Below are positions 39,528 to 47,315 of a stretch of DNA of 64,000 nucleotides, one piece after another. Source of the DNA: Cyanobium sp. Morenito 9A2 (lineage in GTDB: Bacteria; Cyanobacteriota; Cyanobacteriia; PCC-6307; Cyanobiaceae); assembly GCF_024345575.1 (NCBI RefSeq), contig NZ_JAGQBJ010000010.1, positions 48,550 through 112,549 of the forward strand. The letters are read 5' to 3'. Position numbers and translations under genes: made by a program. Below the pieces are notes generated by a model, which worked only from the letters and a program-made list of their open reading frames with translations, was not told the origin of the DNA and did not search any database. How positions within the stretch are numbered: the first letter of the stretch is position 1; each line of letters starts with the position of its first letter.

Positions 39528-40172
39528 ATGACGAATCGTTCTGATGCGCCTCTGGCGCCCAGAGGCAGCCGCGCACCATCACGTTTGGCGCTTGGCGCTC
39601 TTGCCCTTCCCCTCCTGCTCCTCCTGGGCGCAGCACCCGTCTCGGCCCACCACCTGATGGGCCTCTTTCAACTCAAGCCTGGTCCCCTGGCGGGGATCCT
39701 GAGTGGTCTGGGGCACCCCGTGCTGGGCCCCGATCACCTGCTGTTCCTGCTCGCCCTTGGGCTGGCGGGTCTGCAGCAGCCCAGGCGCTGGCTGGTGGGC
39801 CTGCTGGCAACCGGGCTGGCGGCCTCAGGTCTCGGCCTTTGGTTGCCTGGCCTGCCAGGCGCCGAGGTGCTGGTGGCCCTTTCGCTCGTGGCCGTGGGCC
39901 TGGTGCTCAACGGCCGACTGCCCCGCTCGATCCTGGTGCCCGCCTTCGCGCTCCACGGCTACGTGCTCAGCGCCGCGGTGCTGGGCTGGGAGCCCACCCC
40001 GATCGCCTTCTATCTGCTGGGACTGTTGATCAGCCAGGCCTTGCTGCTCACCGCCGCTGTCACCCTGGTGCGTCGCTGGGGCAGCCGTCTCAGCCCCGCT
40101 GACACCAAGCTCGCTGCCGGGGTGCTGATCGGCATCGGCGCCAGCCTGGCCTGGACCACCGTGGTGCCCTGA
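39528..40172 (+). CDS. HupE/UreJ-family nickel/cobalt transporter
   Basis: 214 residues from ATG 39528. A signal peptide ends near SAHHLMGLF; the first mature His pair is the usual metal-binding start of HupE/UreJ proteins. GLGHPVLGPDHLLFLLALGL carries the conserved HP...DH motif, and about six membrane segments follow. Other HupE/UreJ members move Ni2+ or Co2+. Control by a B12 riboswitch and the adjoining CobW gene argue for cobalt here. Confidence 0.88.
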   Translation: MTNRSDAPLAPRGSRAPSRLALGALALPLLLLLGAAPVSAHHLMGLFQLKPGPLAGILSGLGHPVLGPDHLLFLLALGLAGLQQPRRWLVGLLATGLAASGLGLWLPGLPGAEVLVALSLVAVGLVLNGRLPRSILVPAFALHGYVLSAAVLGWEPTPIAFYLLGLLISQALLLTAAVTLVRRWGSRLSPADTKLAAGVLIGIGASLAWTTVVP

Positions 40173-40173
40173 G

Positions 40174-41283
40174 ATGGTCGCCACCCCAACCAAGCGCCTG
40201 CCCGTCACAGTCGTGACGGGCTTTCTCGGCGCGGGCAAAACCACCCTGCTCCGCCACCTGCTGCTCCACAGCGGTCTGCGGCTGGCGGTGCTGGTGAACG
40301 AATTCGGCGAAGTGGGCATCGATGGCGACCTGCTGCGCAGCTGCGGCTTCTGCCCTGAGGAGGAGCTCGATGGCCGGCTGGTGGAGCTGGCTAACGGCTG
40401 CCTCTGCTGCACGGTCCAGGACGAATTCCTGCCCACGATGCAGACCCTGCTGCTGCAGGCCGACCGCCTCGATGGAATTGTCGTCGAAACCAGTGGCCTG
40501 GCCTTGCCGGAGCCCCTGGTGCAGGCCTTTCAATGGCCCGAAATCCGCACCCGCACCCGGGTGAACGGCGTTGTGGCCGTGGTCGATGGTGAAGCCCTGG
40601 CCCAAGGGAGTGTGGTGGGTGATCCCGCCGCCCTCGAGGCCCAGCGCCAAGCTGATCCCAGCCTTGACCATCACGACGACCTGGAGGCCCTGTTCGACGA
40701 ACAGCTCGAGGCGGCGGATCTGGTGCTGGTGAGCCGCGCCGCTGGCCTCAACAGGGATCAACTGCAGGATGTGAAGCGCCGCCTGGCCCGGGCGCTGCGG
40801 CCCGGTGCCCAGGTGCTGACCATGGAGCGAGGCGTGGTGGATCCCCATCTGCTGCTCGGGTTTGAGCGGCTTGAGGGCGGCCCCCATGGAGACCTACAGG
40901 TCCAAGGTGACCACGACCACAGTGATCACCACGGTCACACCCATGTGCCGATGCAGTCGGTCACGCTCCACATCGAAGGTCGCTTCGAACGCAGCCGCCT
41001 GGAGGCCGCCTTGCTGGAGCAGATCCGCCAGCAGAGCATCCTGCGCCTCAAGGGGCGCCTGTGGCAGGCCGGTAAGCCACGCCCGTTGCAGATTCAGGCC
41101 GTTGGCCCGCGCCTGGAGTGCTGGTATGAAGCGGCCCCTGGCCCGGCAGCGACCAGCGGCCAGGAGGCCCTGGATCTGGTGGTGCTAGGCCTCGACCTCA
41201 ACAGGGATCAATTCGAAGCGGCCCTCGATCAGTCCAACGGCAGCTCTCCCCGGGCGCAGATCCCGTCCCAACAGAGCGTCTGA
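40174..41283 (+). CDS. cobW: CobW-family GTPase
   Basis: 369 residues, starting 1 bp after the transporter stop. P-loop GFLGAGKTT is at residues 16-24, the metal site CXCC is in ANGCLCCTVQDEF (about 72-84), the ETSGLALPEPL motif is near 107, and a His/Asp-rich loop (DHDHSDHHGHTH) is near 248. These are zinc- or cobalt-binding GTPase features. Riboswitch control suggests the cobalamin branch (CobW supports cobalt insertion into the corrin ring) rather than nitrile hydratase or zinc roles. Its 3' end overlaps the convergent gene by 55 bp. Confidence 0.93.
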   Translation: MVATPTKRLPVTVVTGFLGAGKTTLLRHLLLHSGLRLAVLVNEFGEVGIDGDLLRSCGFCPEEELDGRLVELANGCLCCTVQDEFLPTMQTLLLQADRLDGIVVETSGLALPEPLVQAFQWPEIRTRTRVNGVVAVVDGEALAQGSVVGDPAALEAQRQADPSLDHHDDLEALFDEQLEAADLVLVSRAAGLNRDQLQDVKRRLARALRPGAQVLTMERGVVDPHLLLGFERLEGGPHGDLQVQGDHDHSDHHGHTHVPMQSVTLHIEGRFERSRLEAALLEQIRQQSILRLKGRLWQAGKPRPLQIQAVGPRLECWYEAAPGPAATSGQEALDLVVLGLDLNRDQFEAALDQSNGSSPRAQIPSQQSV

Positions 41284-41636
41284 GCGGCGATCCAGCGGCC
41301 GCTCACCAACTGAGCCCGCGCGCCCGGACGCTGCAGCGTGACCCGGCCACTGCCGTCATGGCGGAACTCGATGCGCTCGTCTCCGACCTGCAACCTCCAG
41401 CGCACGCCTGGAGCCGACACGGTCATCACGCAGGAGCGCCAGGGTCCCTGGCCGATCCGGCAGCTCAACGGCACGTCCTCAGCTCTGGCCTGCGTTGCCA
41501 TGGCCCCCAGCACCAGACCGGGCACGAGCACCAGAGCAGACGCCAGCAGGGAGGCCGGCAACACCATCCAGGCCGCCCGGCGCAACGGGCTTCCCCACCC
41601 TCCAGGCCCGGGCTCCTCCAGTGGTGATGCGGTCAT
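41229..41636 (-). CDS. Conserved secreted protein of unknown function
   Basis: 135 residues. A signal anchor (MVLPASLLASALVLVPGLVL) precedes a small beta-rich domain with four Cys residues (LSCRIGQGPWRSC and LCWDGICARG), likely two disulfides. No family recognised. It lies tail to tail with cobW and overlaps it by 55 bp. The signal peptide and paired cysteines argue for a real exported protein. Confidence 0.62.
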   Translation of the reverse strand: MTASPLEEPGPGGWGSPLRRAAWMVLPASLLASALVLVPGLVLGAMATQARAEDVPLSCRIGQGPWRSCVMTVSAPGVRWRLQVGDERIEFRHDGSGRVTLQRPGARAQLVSGRWIAAQTLCWDGICARGELPLD

Positions 41637-41734
41637 CCCCTCGACTCCGGGGGAAGGTCTCCCTTCACGCTGAACAGTCGCGGCATCCGACGGGCGGCGG
41701 GCTGCGAAGATTTAACAAACCACCCCCAGCTCCG

Positions 41735-41992
41735 GTGCCCCTCTTTTCCGCCCGTGTGTTGGTCTCCCTGAGACCCTCGGTTCTGGATCCCGCCGGGGAG
41801 GCCACCCGCGCTGCCGCCGCCCGGCTGGGGGTCGGAGGCCTCAGGAGCTTGCGCATCGGCAAGGCCGTGGAACTGGAACTGGAGGCCCCCGATGCCGAGG
41901 CAGCCCGCGCCCAGCTGGAGCTGCTCAGCGACCGCCTCCTGGCCAATCCGGTGATTGAGAATTGGACGCTGGATCTCCAGCACCCCTCCTGA
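41735..41992 (+). CDS. purS: Phosphoribosylformylglycinamidine synthase, PurS subunit
   Basis: 85 residues from GTG 41735 ([21 protein letters not shown]), the standard PurS N-terminus. [13 protein letters not shown] and the [11 protein letters not shown]-terminus are conserved. It is a small subunit that lets PurQ and PurL form the FGAM synthetase complex in purine synthesis. It is 13 bp before purQ. Sequence upstream in the same frame is not PurS-like. Confidence 0.95.
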   Translation: MPLFSARVLVSLRPSVLDPAGEATRAAAARLGVGGLRSLRIGKAVELELEAPDAEAARAQLELLSDRLLANPVIENWTLDLQHPS

Positions 41993-42005
41993 GGCGGATC
42001 GCGCG

Positions 42006-42659
42006 ATGACCCTTGGTGTGGTTGTGTTCCCCGGTTCGAACTGCGACCGGGATGTGCGCTGGGCAACGGAAGGTTGCCTTGGCCTTCCCACGCGCTTCCT
42101 TTGGCATGAGGAGCGCGACCTTTCGGGGCTGGAGGCAATCGTGCTTCCCGGTGGCTTCAGCTACGGCGACTACCTGCGCTGTGGGGCGATCGCCCGCTTT
42201 GCCCCGGTGCTGGAGGAGGTGAAGGCCTTTGCCGAGCGGGGCGGGGCGGTGCTCGGCATCTGCAACGGCTTTCAGGTGCTCACCGAACTTGGTCTGCTCC
42301 CTGGGGCGCTAACGCGGAACCGCCATCTTCACTTTCTCTGTGAGCCCTCGCGCCTGACGGTGGAGCCTGGTCCGTGCCGCTGGTTGCGTCGCTACAGCAG
42401 CGGCGAGACCATCACCCTGCCGATCGCCCACGGCGAGGGGCGCTATCAGGTCGATCCGGATCAACTCAAGATGTTGGAGGATCAGGGCTCGATCGTGCTG
42501 CGCTACGCCACCAACCCCAACGGCTCGGTGGGCGATGTGGCGGGTGTGACCAACGCGGCGGGCAATGTGCTCGGGCTGATGCCCCACCCGGAGCGGGCCT
42601 GCGATCCCGCCACCGGCGGGGTGGATGGACGACGGCTGCTCGAGAGCCTGCTGGGCTGA
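42006..42659 (+). CDS. purQ: Phosphoribosylformylglycinamidine synthase, glutaminase subunit PurQ
   Basis: 217 residues from ATG 42006. Class I glutaminase triad: Cys in [10 protein letters not shown] (about residue 87) with His and Glu in [10 protein letters not shown] (about 195-204). [10 protein letters not shown] near the start is the PurQ signature. It supplies ammonia to PurL. The stop overlaps the next ATG (TGATG). Confidence 0.97.
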   Translation: MTLGVVVFPGSNCDRDVRWATEGCLGLPTRFLWHEERDLSGLEAIVLPGGFSYGDYLRCGAIARFAPVLEEVKAFAERGGAVLGICNGFQVLTELGLLPGALTRNRHLHFLCEPSRLTVEPGPCRWLRRYSSGETITLPIAHGEGRYQVDPDQLKMLEDQGSIVLRYATNPNGSVGDVAGVTNAAGNVLGLMPHPERACDPATGGVDGRRLLESLLG

Positions 42660-43648
42660 TGGCCCTGGGGCGCCGCGAGTTCCTCCTGGCCAGTGTCAGC
42701 TCGTTGGTGGCGGGCGCCACCCAGGCCCTCCACCCAGCCGCCCAGGGAGTAGGCAACTCAGTTCCGGTTCCCAGGCTGGCCTTCCCGCCGCCCCTGACTG
42801 CCGGCAGCCACCTGGTGGCCTTCAACCCCGCCAGCCGCATTGATCGGCCTGCCCCTTGGCTCGATGGGCTGCGCCGCCGCATCGAAGCGGAAGGCTGGAA
42901 CTTGCTGGTGCCTGAGCAGGTGTTCGGCCGGCAACGTTGGTTTTCCGCAAGCGACAACCAGCGCGCCCAGGGGCTGATGCTCCTCTGGAAGGATCAAGGC
43001 GTGAACGGCGTCCTGCAGATCGGTGGTGGCTGGGGCAGCGCGCGGCTGCTGGAGGCCGGCTGGAGACAACCCCGACGCCCGCTCTGGAGTGTGGGCTTCT
43101 CCGATGCCAGCGCCCTGCTGCTGGCGCAGTTGTCGGCCGGCCTCGGTGGCGGTGTTCACGCCGGCCTCGGGGCCTGGGGCGACGACTGGCAGCGGCTTAC
43201 CGCCCTGCTGGCGGGGCGGCCCGTGGCCCCTCTGCAAGGCTGACCGGGCCGGGCGGGCCAGGCCGAAAGGCCCCTGGTGGTCACCAACCTGACGGTGGCC
43301 AGCCACCTCATCGGAACCCCCTGGTTCCCCGACCTGACCGGAGCGGTGCTGGTGTTCGAAGACGTCGGCGAAGCCCCCTACCGTGTGGATCGGCAGTTGA
43401 CCCAATGGCGCACCAGCGGAAACCTCCGCGCCGTCGCCGGGATCGGTCTGGGCCACTTCATCTGGACGCCCGAGGACCTTCAGAGCGGAGATCTGAGCCT
43501 GGAGGAGGTGCTCATGGATCGGCTCGGAGATCTTGGGATCCCGCTTGTGCTGACTTTACCCGTGGGCCATGGGAGGCCCAATGCCCCCCTGCCCCTGGGG
43601 CGTCGGGCGCGACTGGATGGAACCTCTGGCACGCTTTCGCTGCTGTGA
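42659..43648 (+). pseudogene. LD-carboxypeptidase (S66), interrupted by an in-frame TGA
   Basis: A 330-codon frame from ATG 42659 (overlapping the purQ stop) to the TGA at 43646-43648, with one internal stop, TGA at 43241-43243 (codon 195). Residues before and after it match S66 murein LD-carboxypeptidases in the same frame. The first part opens with a Tat-like signal (GRREFLLASVSS) and holds the Ser nucleophile (Ser148 in GFSDAS). The Glu (Glu234 in LVFEDVGE) and His (His304 in LPVGHG) lie after the stop. A TGG to TGA change at a Trp codon would explain it. The truncated product would be inactive; a GTG at 43277 could start the C-terminal half. Confidence 0.83.
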
Positions 43649-43667
43649 TCGTCGGCCTGTCGCGATG

Positions 43668-43693
43668 AAAAAAGGGGGGCCGAAGCCCCCCCC
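43668..43693 (-). terminator. Rho-independent terminator of the peroxiredoxin gene
   Basis: On the minus strand a GGGGGGC arm pairs with GCCCCCC around a CTTCGG-type tetraloop region, followed by a run of six T residues (43673-43668). It begins about 40 bp after the peroxiredoxin stop. It also lies just after the convergent LD-carboxypeptidase stop. Confidence 0.88.
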
Positions 43694-43732
43694 AAGTGAT
43701 CGAGTGACAAGCGCGATAGCGCTGGTCAAGGC

Positions 43733-44335
43733 TTAGTTCACCGCAGCGAAAAACTCCTTGCTCTTCACCGGGTCGGGATTCATGGTCTTCTCCCCAGGGG
43801 TCCAGTTGGCGGGGCAGACCTCATCCGGGTGGGACTGCACGTACTGGAAGGCCTGAAGCACCCGCAGGGTCTCCTCGACACTGCGGCCCACGGGCAGATT
43901 GTTGATCGTGGAGTGGGTGATCACACCATCAGGATCAATGATGAACAGGCCGCGCAGGGCAATGCCAGCGTCCTCATCGAGCACGTTGTAGGCCCTGGCG
44001 ATCTCCTTCTTGAGGTCGGAGACCAGCGGATAGGCGATGTCGCCCAGGCCGCCCTGCTTGCGGTCGGTCTGCACCCAGGCCAGGTGGCTGAACTGGCTAT
44101 CGACGGAGATTCCGAGAATTTCGGTGTTGCGGCTGGTGAAATCGCCGTAACGCTCGCTGAAGGCGATGATTTCGGTGGGGCAGACGAAGGTGAAATCGAG
44201 GGGGTAGAAGAACAAAACCACATACTTGCCCCGGTACTGGGACAGGGTGACCTCCTTGAATTCCTGGTCCACCACGGCGGTGGCGGTGAAGTCGGGGGCG
44301 CTCTGGCCCACCCGGAGGGCTCCAGTGGTCGTCAT
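43733..44335 (-). CDS. Typical 2-Cys peroxiredoxin (thioredoxin peroxidase)
   Basis: 200 residues. The peroxidatic Cys sits in [19 protein letters not shown] (about residue 52), the resolving Cys in the [11 protein letters not shown] segment (about 173), and GGLG plus a C-terminal helix mark the floodgate region. It reduces hydrogen peroxide and alkyl hydroperoxides with thioredoxin. The closest equivalents are cyanobacterial Tpx/2-Cys Prx proteins. A 7-bp inverted repeat upstream of the start may be an operator. Confidence 0.96.
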   Translation of the reverse strand: MTTTGALRVGQSAPDFTATAVVDQEFKEVTLSQYRGKYVVLFFYPLDFTFVCPTEIIAFSERYGDFTSRNTEILGISVDSQFSHLAWVQTDRKQGGLGDIAYPLVSDLKKEIARAYNVLDEDAGIALRGLFIIDPDGVITHSTINNLPVGRSVEETLRVLQAFQYVQSHPDEVCPANWTPGEKTMNPDPVKSKEFFAAVN

Positions 44336-44410
44336 AGGGAAAAGGGGTGAAAGGTTGTGCGCTGCACCCTTGCGCCGGAAGCGGCCGGGATCGCAAGGGA
44401 GAGCAAGAGC

Positions 44411-44427
44411 GAAGTCGGTTCGACTTC
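44411..44427. promoter_or_regulatory. Inverted repeat upstream of the peroxiredoxin gene
   Basis: GAAGTCG (44411-44417) and CGACTTC (44421-44427) flank GTT. It lies 76 bp before the peroxiredoxin start and 89 bp before the divergent hypothetical gene at 44516, in a 180-bp shared upstream region. It could be a regulator site or a leader hairpin. Confidence 0.4.
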
Positions 44428-44515
44428 TGCTTTACTGGCAACAATTTATCACGGATCCCCTAGGGGTGGTGGCCGCCATAGGCTGGGCATCTGAAACCAC
44501 TGCCTCAACGTCTCC

Positions 44516-44845
44516 ATGGCCTGGGATCCGGCCCTGCTTCGCAAGTACAACGCCACAGGGCACTTCCGGCTGCTGAGCCAGTTACGCAGCGAGCTCAAGG
44601 CCCATCCCCTCACAAGAGCCGCCGATGACCTGGCCGCGGGGGTGCGTCCAAGTCGCAGGGTTCGCGGCCTCGAGCCTCGCTCCTCCGGTCAACAGGGAGG
44701 CCGCTACCGCCGTTCAGCCTCCCAGCTGTCCATGCCGGTGGAGATGACACCCCTGGCGCTCAATGATCCCTACGGCTTCGATGCCGACGGCAACTCCTCG
44801 GCCTCGAGCTTCCGTGATCGTCTCAACGCCATCGACATGCGCTGA
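44516..44845 (+). CDS. Conserved cyanobacterial hypothetical protein
   Basis: 109 residues, opening MAWDPALLRKYNATGHFRLL, followed by QLRSELKAHPL and a basic Arg-rich middle (VRPSRRVRGLEPRS). The last 40 residues end with DPYGFDADGNSSASSFRDRL. I recall similar proteins in many marine Synechococcus and Prochlorococcus genomes, without a known function. The N-terminal helix and basic stretch might bind nucleic acid or membranes. Confidence 0.75.
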   Translation: MAWDPALLRKYNATGHFRLLSQLRSELKAHPLTRAADDLAAGVRPSRRVRGLEPRSSGQQGGRYRRSASQLSMPVEMTPLALNDPYGFDADGNSSASSFRDRLNAIDMR

Positions 44846-44892
44846 GCTCCCAACGGCGATCCAGCGCGGTACGGCCCATCGGGACAGGTAAT

Positions 44893-44919
44893 AAAAAAGC
44901 CAACGTCATCGACGTTGGC
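44893..44919 (-). terminator. Terminator after tRNA-Met
   Basis: On the minus strand GCCAACGTC and GACGTTGGC pair around GAT (44919-44899), followed by six T residues (44898-44893). It lies about 35 bp after the 3' end of tRNA-Met. Confidence 0.9.
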
Positions 44920-44954
44920 AGGTGAGATTGTGGAACGAGCGAACGCTCCATGAA

Positions 44955-45028
44955 TGGCTCGGGGGAGACTTGAACTCCCGACCTTGGGGTTATGAATCCC
45001 ACGCTCTAACCAGCTGAGCTACCGAGCC
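44955..45028 (-). tRNA. tRNA-Met (anticodon CAT, elongator)
   Basis: 74 nt on the minus strand: acceptor arm GGCTCGG paired with CCGAGCC and discriminator A, D-arm GCTCAGCTGGTTAGAGC, anticodon loop TTCATAA (CAT), and T-arm GGGAGTTCAAGTCTCCC. The 5' acceptor base pair and D-loop are of the elongator Met type and not the initiator. The CCA end is not encoded. A strong terminator follows. Confidence 0.95.
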
Positions 45029-45086
45029 GCTGTGATTGGAGTGTAGACGATGGGGGTGAATCCAAAGGCTGAAAAGCCAATGGAGA

Positions 45087-46157
45087 TCAGGCCTTGGACG
45101 GAAGGAACTGCAGGGGATTGATCGCCCCTTGGCCTGGGGGATGAATCTCGAAATGGAGGTGTGGTCCGGTGCTGTTGCCGGTGCTGCCCATCAGGGAAAT
45201 CACGGCACCCTGGGGGACGACATCTCCGACAGAGACGAGCAGGCGGCTGTTGTGGGCGTAGCGGGAGAGGCTCCCGTCGTCATGAACGATGTCGACCAGG
45301 TAGCCGTAACCGCCATTGCTCCAGCCCGCCACGACCACGCGCCCGGACTTGGCCGCGAGGATCGGTGTCCCGACGTTGTTGGCCACGTCAATGCCTTTGT
45401 GCATGCGGCCCCAACGCCAGCCGTAGCCCGAGGAGAACACCCCCTGGGCGGGCCAGATCCAGCCGTTGCTGCTGAAGGACGGATCCGTTTGCTGGGGCTG
45501 ACCGAACCGGGGCAGCTCAGGCCAGCTGAGGCCGCCGCTGCCTACGGGATTGAGGCCCAGCACCATGCGGCTGCGGCCCGGTGCCGACTGGGCCAGACGC
45601 AGTTGAGTGCCCACCACCAGTCGGGCGGCCTCCAGGCCTGGGTTGAAGCGGAGAATCTCTTGGGGCGTCAGCCCGTAGCGCTGGGCAATCTTGAGCAGAT
45701 TGTCCCCGAATCGAACCGAGGCCGACTCCTCAACGGGAGGGGGGGACTGTATCGGGGGGTTACGACGGAGCTCCGAGGTGTCCAAGGAGGCGAGAAGCTT
45801 GGCCTTACGGGACTGCTGGGAGGGAACCACCAACCAATCACCGGGCTTGAAGCTGTGGTCTTCGTCGACCTCATTAAGTTTGGCCAGCCTGGTTTCATTG
45901 ACATCCAGCTGCTGGGAGAGCTCTTCGACCGTGACATCGGAGCGAACCTTGATCCAGAGCTTCTCGGTGCTGGGCAAGGCGGCCAGCTCAATCGGAGGCG
46001 GGACGTCAAGGGAGCCGAGATCGATACGCTCGGGCTTGGAGTCAGCGAGACCTGGAATGGCAGCGGCCCCGAGCAGGCCTGTGATTCCGAGAATGGGCAG
46101 TCCCACCAGTGACCAACGGGTCAGTGGATGGCGTATCAGGTTTTTTAAAGGCTTCAT
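45087..46157 (-). CDS. M23 peptidase with LysM-type domains (NlpD/EnvC-like)
   Basis: 356 residues from ATG 46157. A signal peptide (LVGLPILGITGLLGAAA) is followed by a LysM-like domain at about 70-115 (VTVEELSQQLDVNETRLAKL), a second LysM at about 150-195 (FGDNLLKIAQRYGLTPQEIL), and a C-terminal M23 domain (about 230-356). The zinc-site motifs are HKGIDVANNVGTPI and HLHFEIHP. It probably cuts peptidoglycan cross-links or activates an amidase in cell division. An earlier ATG at 46178 is possible. Confidence 0.93.
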   Translation of the reverse strand: MKPLKNLIRHPLTRWSLVGLPILGITGLLGAAAIPGLADSKPERIDLGSLDVPPPIELAALPSTEKLWIKVRSDVTVEELSQQLDVNETRLAKLNEVDEDHSFKPGDWLVVPSQQSRKAKLLASLDTSELRRNPPIQSPPPVEESASVRFGDNLLKIAQRYGLTPQEILRFNPGLEAARLVVGTQLRLAQSAPGRSRMVLGLNPVGSGGLSWPELPRFGQPQQTDPSFSSNGWIWPAQGVFSSGYGWRWGRMHKGIDVANNVGTPILAAKSGRVVVAGWSNGGYGYLVDIVHDDGSLSRYAHNSRLLVSVGDVVPQGAVISLMGSTGNSTGPHLHFEIHPPGQGAINPLQFLPSKA

Positions 46158-46288
46158 GCAAATTTCCCCATCGGACAAGACCCGGTGGAGAAGCCACTAT
46201 CCCCAGGTCGGGCAGAGAGTAGCGGCTTGAACCATCCACGGCAAGTCCATGGGGTCGGATGAACGGCTGGAAACGGCGAAAAACATTG

Positions 46289-46765
46289 TCACTGCAAGAG
46301 ATCCAGCTGACGGAGGGCCTCGAACAGCACCACCCCCACGGCCACCGAAAGATTGAGGCTGCGCACCCCCCCGCCGGCCCTGGTGCCGCGGGGCATCGGG
46401 ATTGCCAGGCAGGCATCGGAGCGCTCCAGGAGGGCTACGGGCAGGCCATCGGTCTCGCGCCCGAAGAGCAGCCAGTCGTCGCTCTGAAAGGCAAATCCAT
46501 GGTGCGGGACGCTGGCCTGGCTGCTGAGGGCCACGAGGCGCCCCCCCTGCCGTTGCCGCTCATGCTCAAACCGCTCGAGGTTGAGATGGCGCTCGAGACT
46601 CACCCAAGGCCAGTAATCGAGCCCAGCACGCCTGAGCTGGCGGTCATCGATCGTGAAACCCAACGGTTCGATCAGATGCAACGGCGTACCAGTGGCCGCA
46701 CAGGTGCGCGCCACGTTGCCGGTGTTGGGGGGGATCTGGGGCTGAAACAACACCACCTGGGGCAT
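46289..46765 (-). CDS. trmL: tRNA (cytidine(34)-2'-O)-methyltransferase
   Basis: 158 residues from ATG 46765 (MPQVVLFQPQIPPNTGNVAR). The SPOUT trefoil-knot features are GRETDGLP and the AIPMPRGTRAG...RSLNLSVAVGVVLFEALRQL segment. It methylates the wobble nucleotide of tRNA-Leu. The frame extends upstream to 46822 over the end of cobU, but that part is not family-like. It starts 4 bp after the cobU stop. Confidence 0.94.
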   Translation of the reverse strand: MPQVVLFQPQIPPNTGNVARTCAATGTPLHLIEPLGFTIDDRQLRRAGLDYWPWVSLERHLNLERFEHERQRQGGRLVALSSQASVPHHGFAFQSDDWLLFGRETDGLPVALLERSDACLAIPMPRGTRAGGGVRSLNLSVAVGVVLFEALRQLDLLQ

Positions 46766-46769
46766 CGCC

Positions 46770-47315
46770 TCAGCCCTCCGGCACAGGAAGACTGCAGGCC
46801 AGCAAATCGATGGCACGGCCATGGAGCACGAGCCAAGCGGCCTGGGCCTGGGCCATCAAAAGCTGTTCCAGGCGCCCAAGACGATCGCGGAAACGGCCAC
46901 CCACCGCCGTGGCCGGCACCACGCCCCAGCCACACTCCTCCGCCACCACCAGCATCGGTGCGGTGCAGGCGCCGACCGCACTGAGCAAGGCCTGCTGCTG
47001 GAGCTCCCACTCGCCCGCGCTGAGGTCAAGGTGATAGGCCAGCCAGGTGCCCAGGGAGTCGATCAGAAGCACGTTGTGTGCGGACGCGGCGCGCAGGAAG
47101 TCGGGCAGGTCGGCCCCGACTTCCTCAAGCCGCCAGGTGCTGGGCCTGCGGGCACGGTGCCGATCGAGTCGCCGCTGCCAGTCGAGGTCCAGGGGCAAGG
47201 CGGGCCCTGTGGCGACGTAGATCACCCCGGCCTCCGCCCGGCGGGCAAGATGTTCTGCCCAGCGGCTCTTTGCGCCTCGACTCGGGCCCGTGATCAGGGT
47301 GAGCTCAGCCCCCAC
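46770..47315 (-). CDS. cobU: Adenosylcobinamide kinase/guanylyltransferase
   Basis: 181 residues from GTG 47315. The P-loop is the variant GPSRGAKSRWAE (family usually GGARSGKS), the IYVATGPA segment follows, and VLLIDSLGTWLAYHL and VVAEECGWGVVP complete the CobU fold. It activates cobinamide for the lower-ligand attachment of cobalamin or pseudocobalamin. Together with the riboswitch and CobW at 39.3-41.3 kb it shows that this organism makes or remodels cobamides. It overlaps pxcA by 11 bp. Confidence 0.92.
   Translation of the reverse strand: MGAELTLITGPSRGAKSRWAEHLARRAEAGVIYVATGPALPLDLDWQRRLDRHRARRPSTWRLEEVGADLPDFLRAASAHNVLLIDSLGTWLAYHLDLSAGEWELQQQALLSAVGACTAPMLVVAEECGWGVVPATAVGGRFRDRLGRLEQLLMAQAQAAWLVLHGRAIDLLACSLPVPEG

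Noticed and set aside
43241..43243. TGA in the LD-carboxypeptidase as a selenocysteine codon.
   Set aside because: No selenocysteine insertion hairpin is obvious, cyanobacteria generally lack the system, and the family has Trp or other residues here, not Cys or Sec, at the active site.
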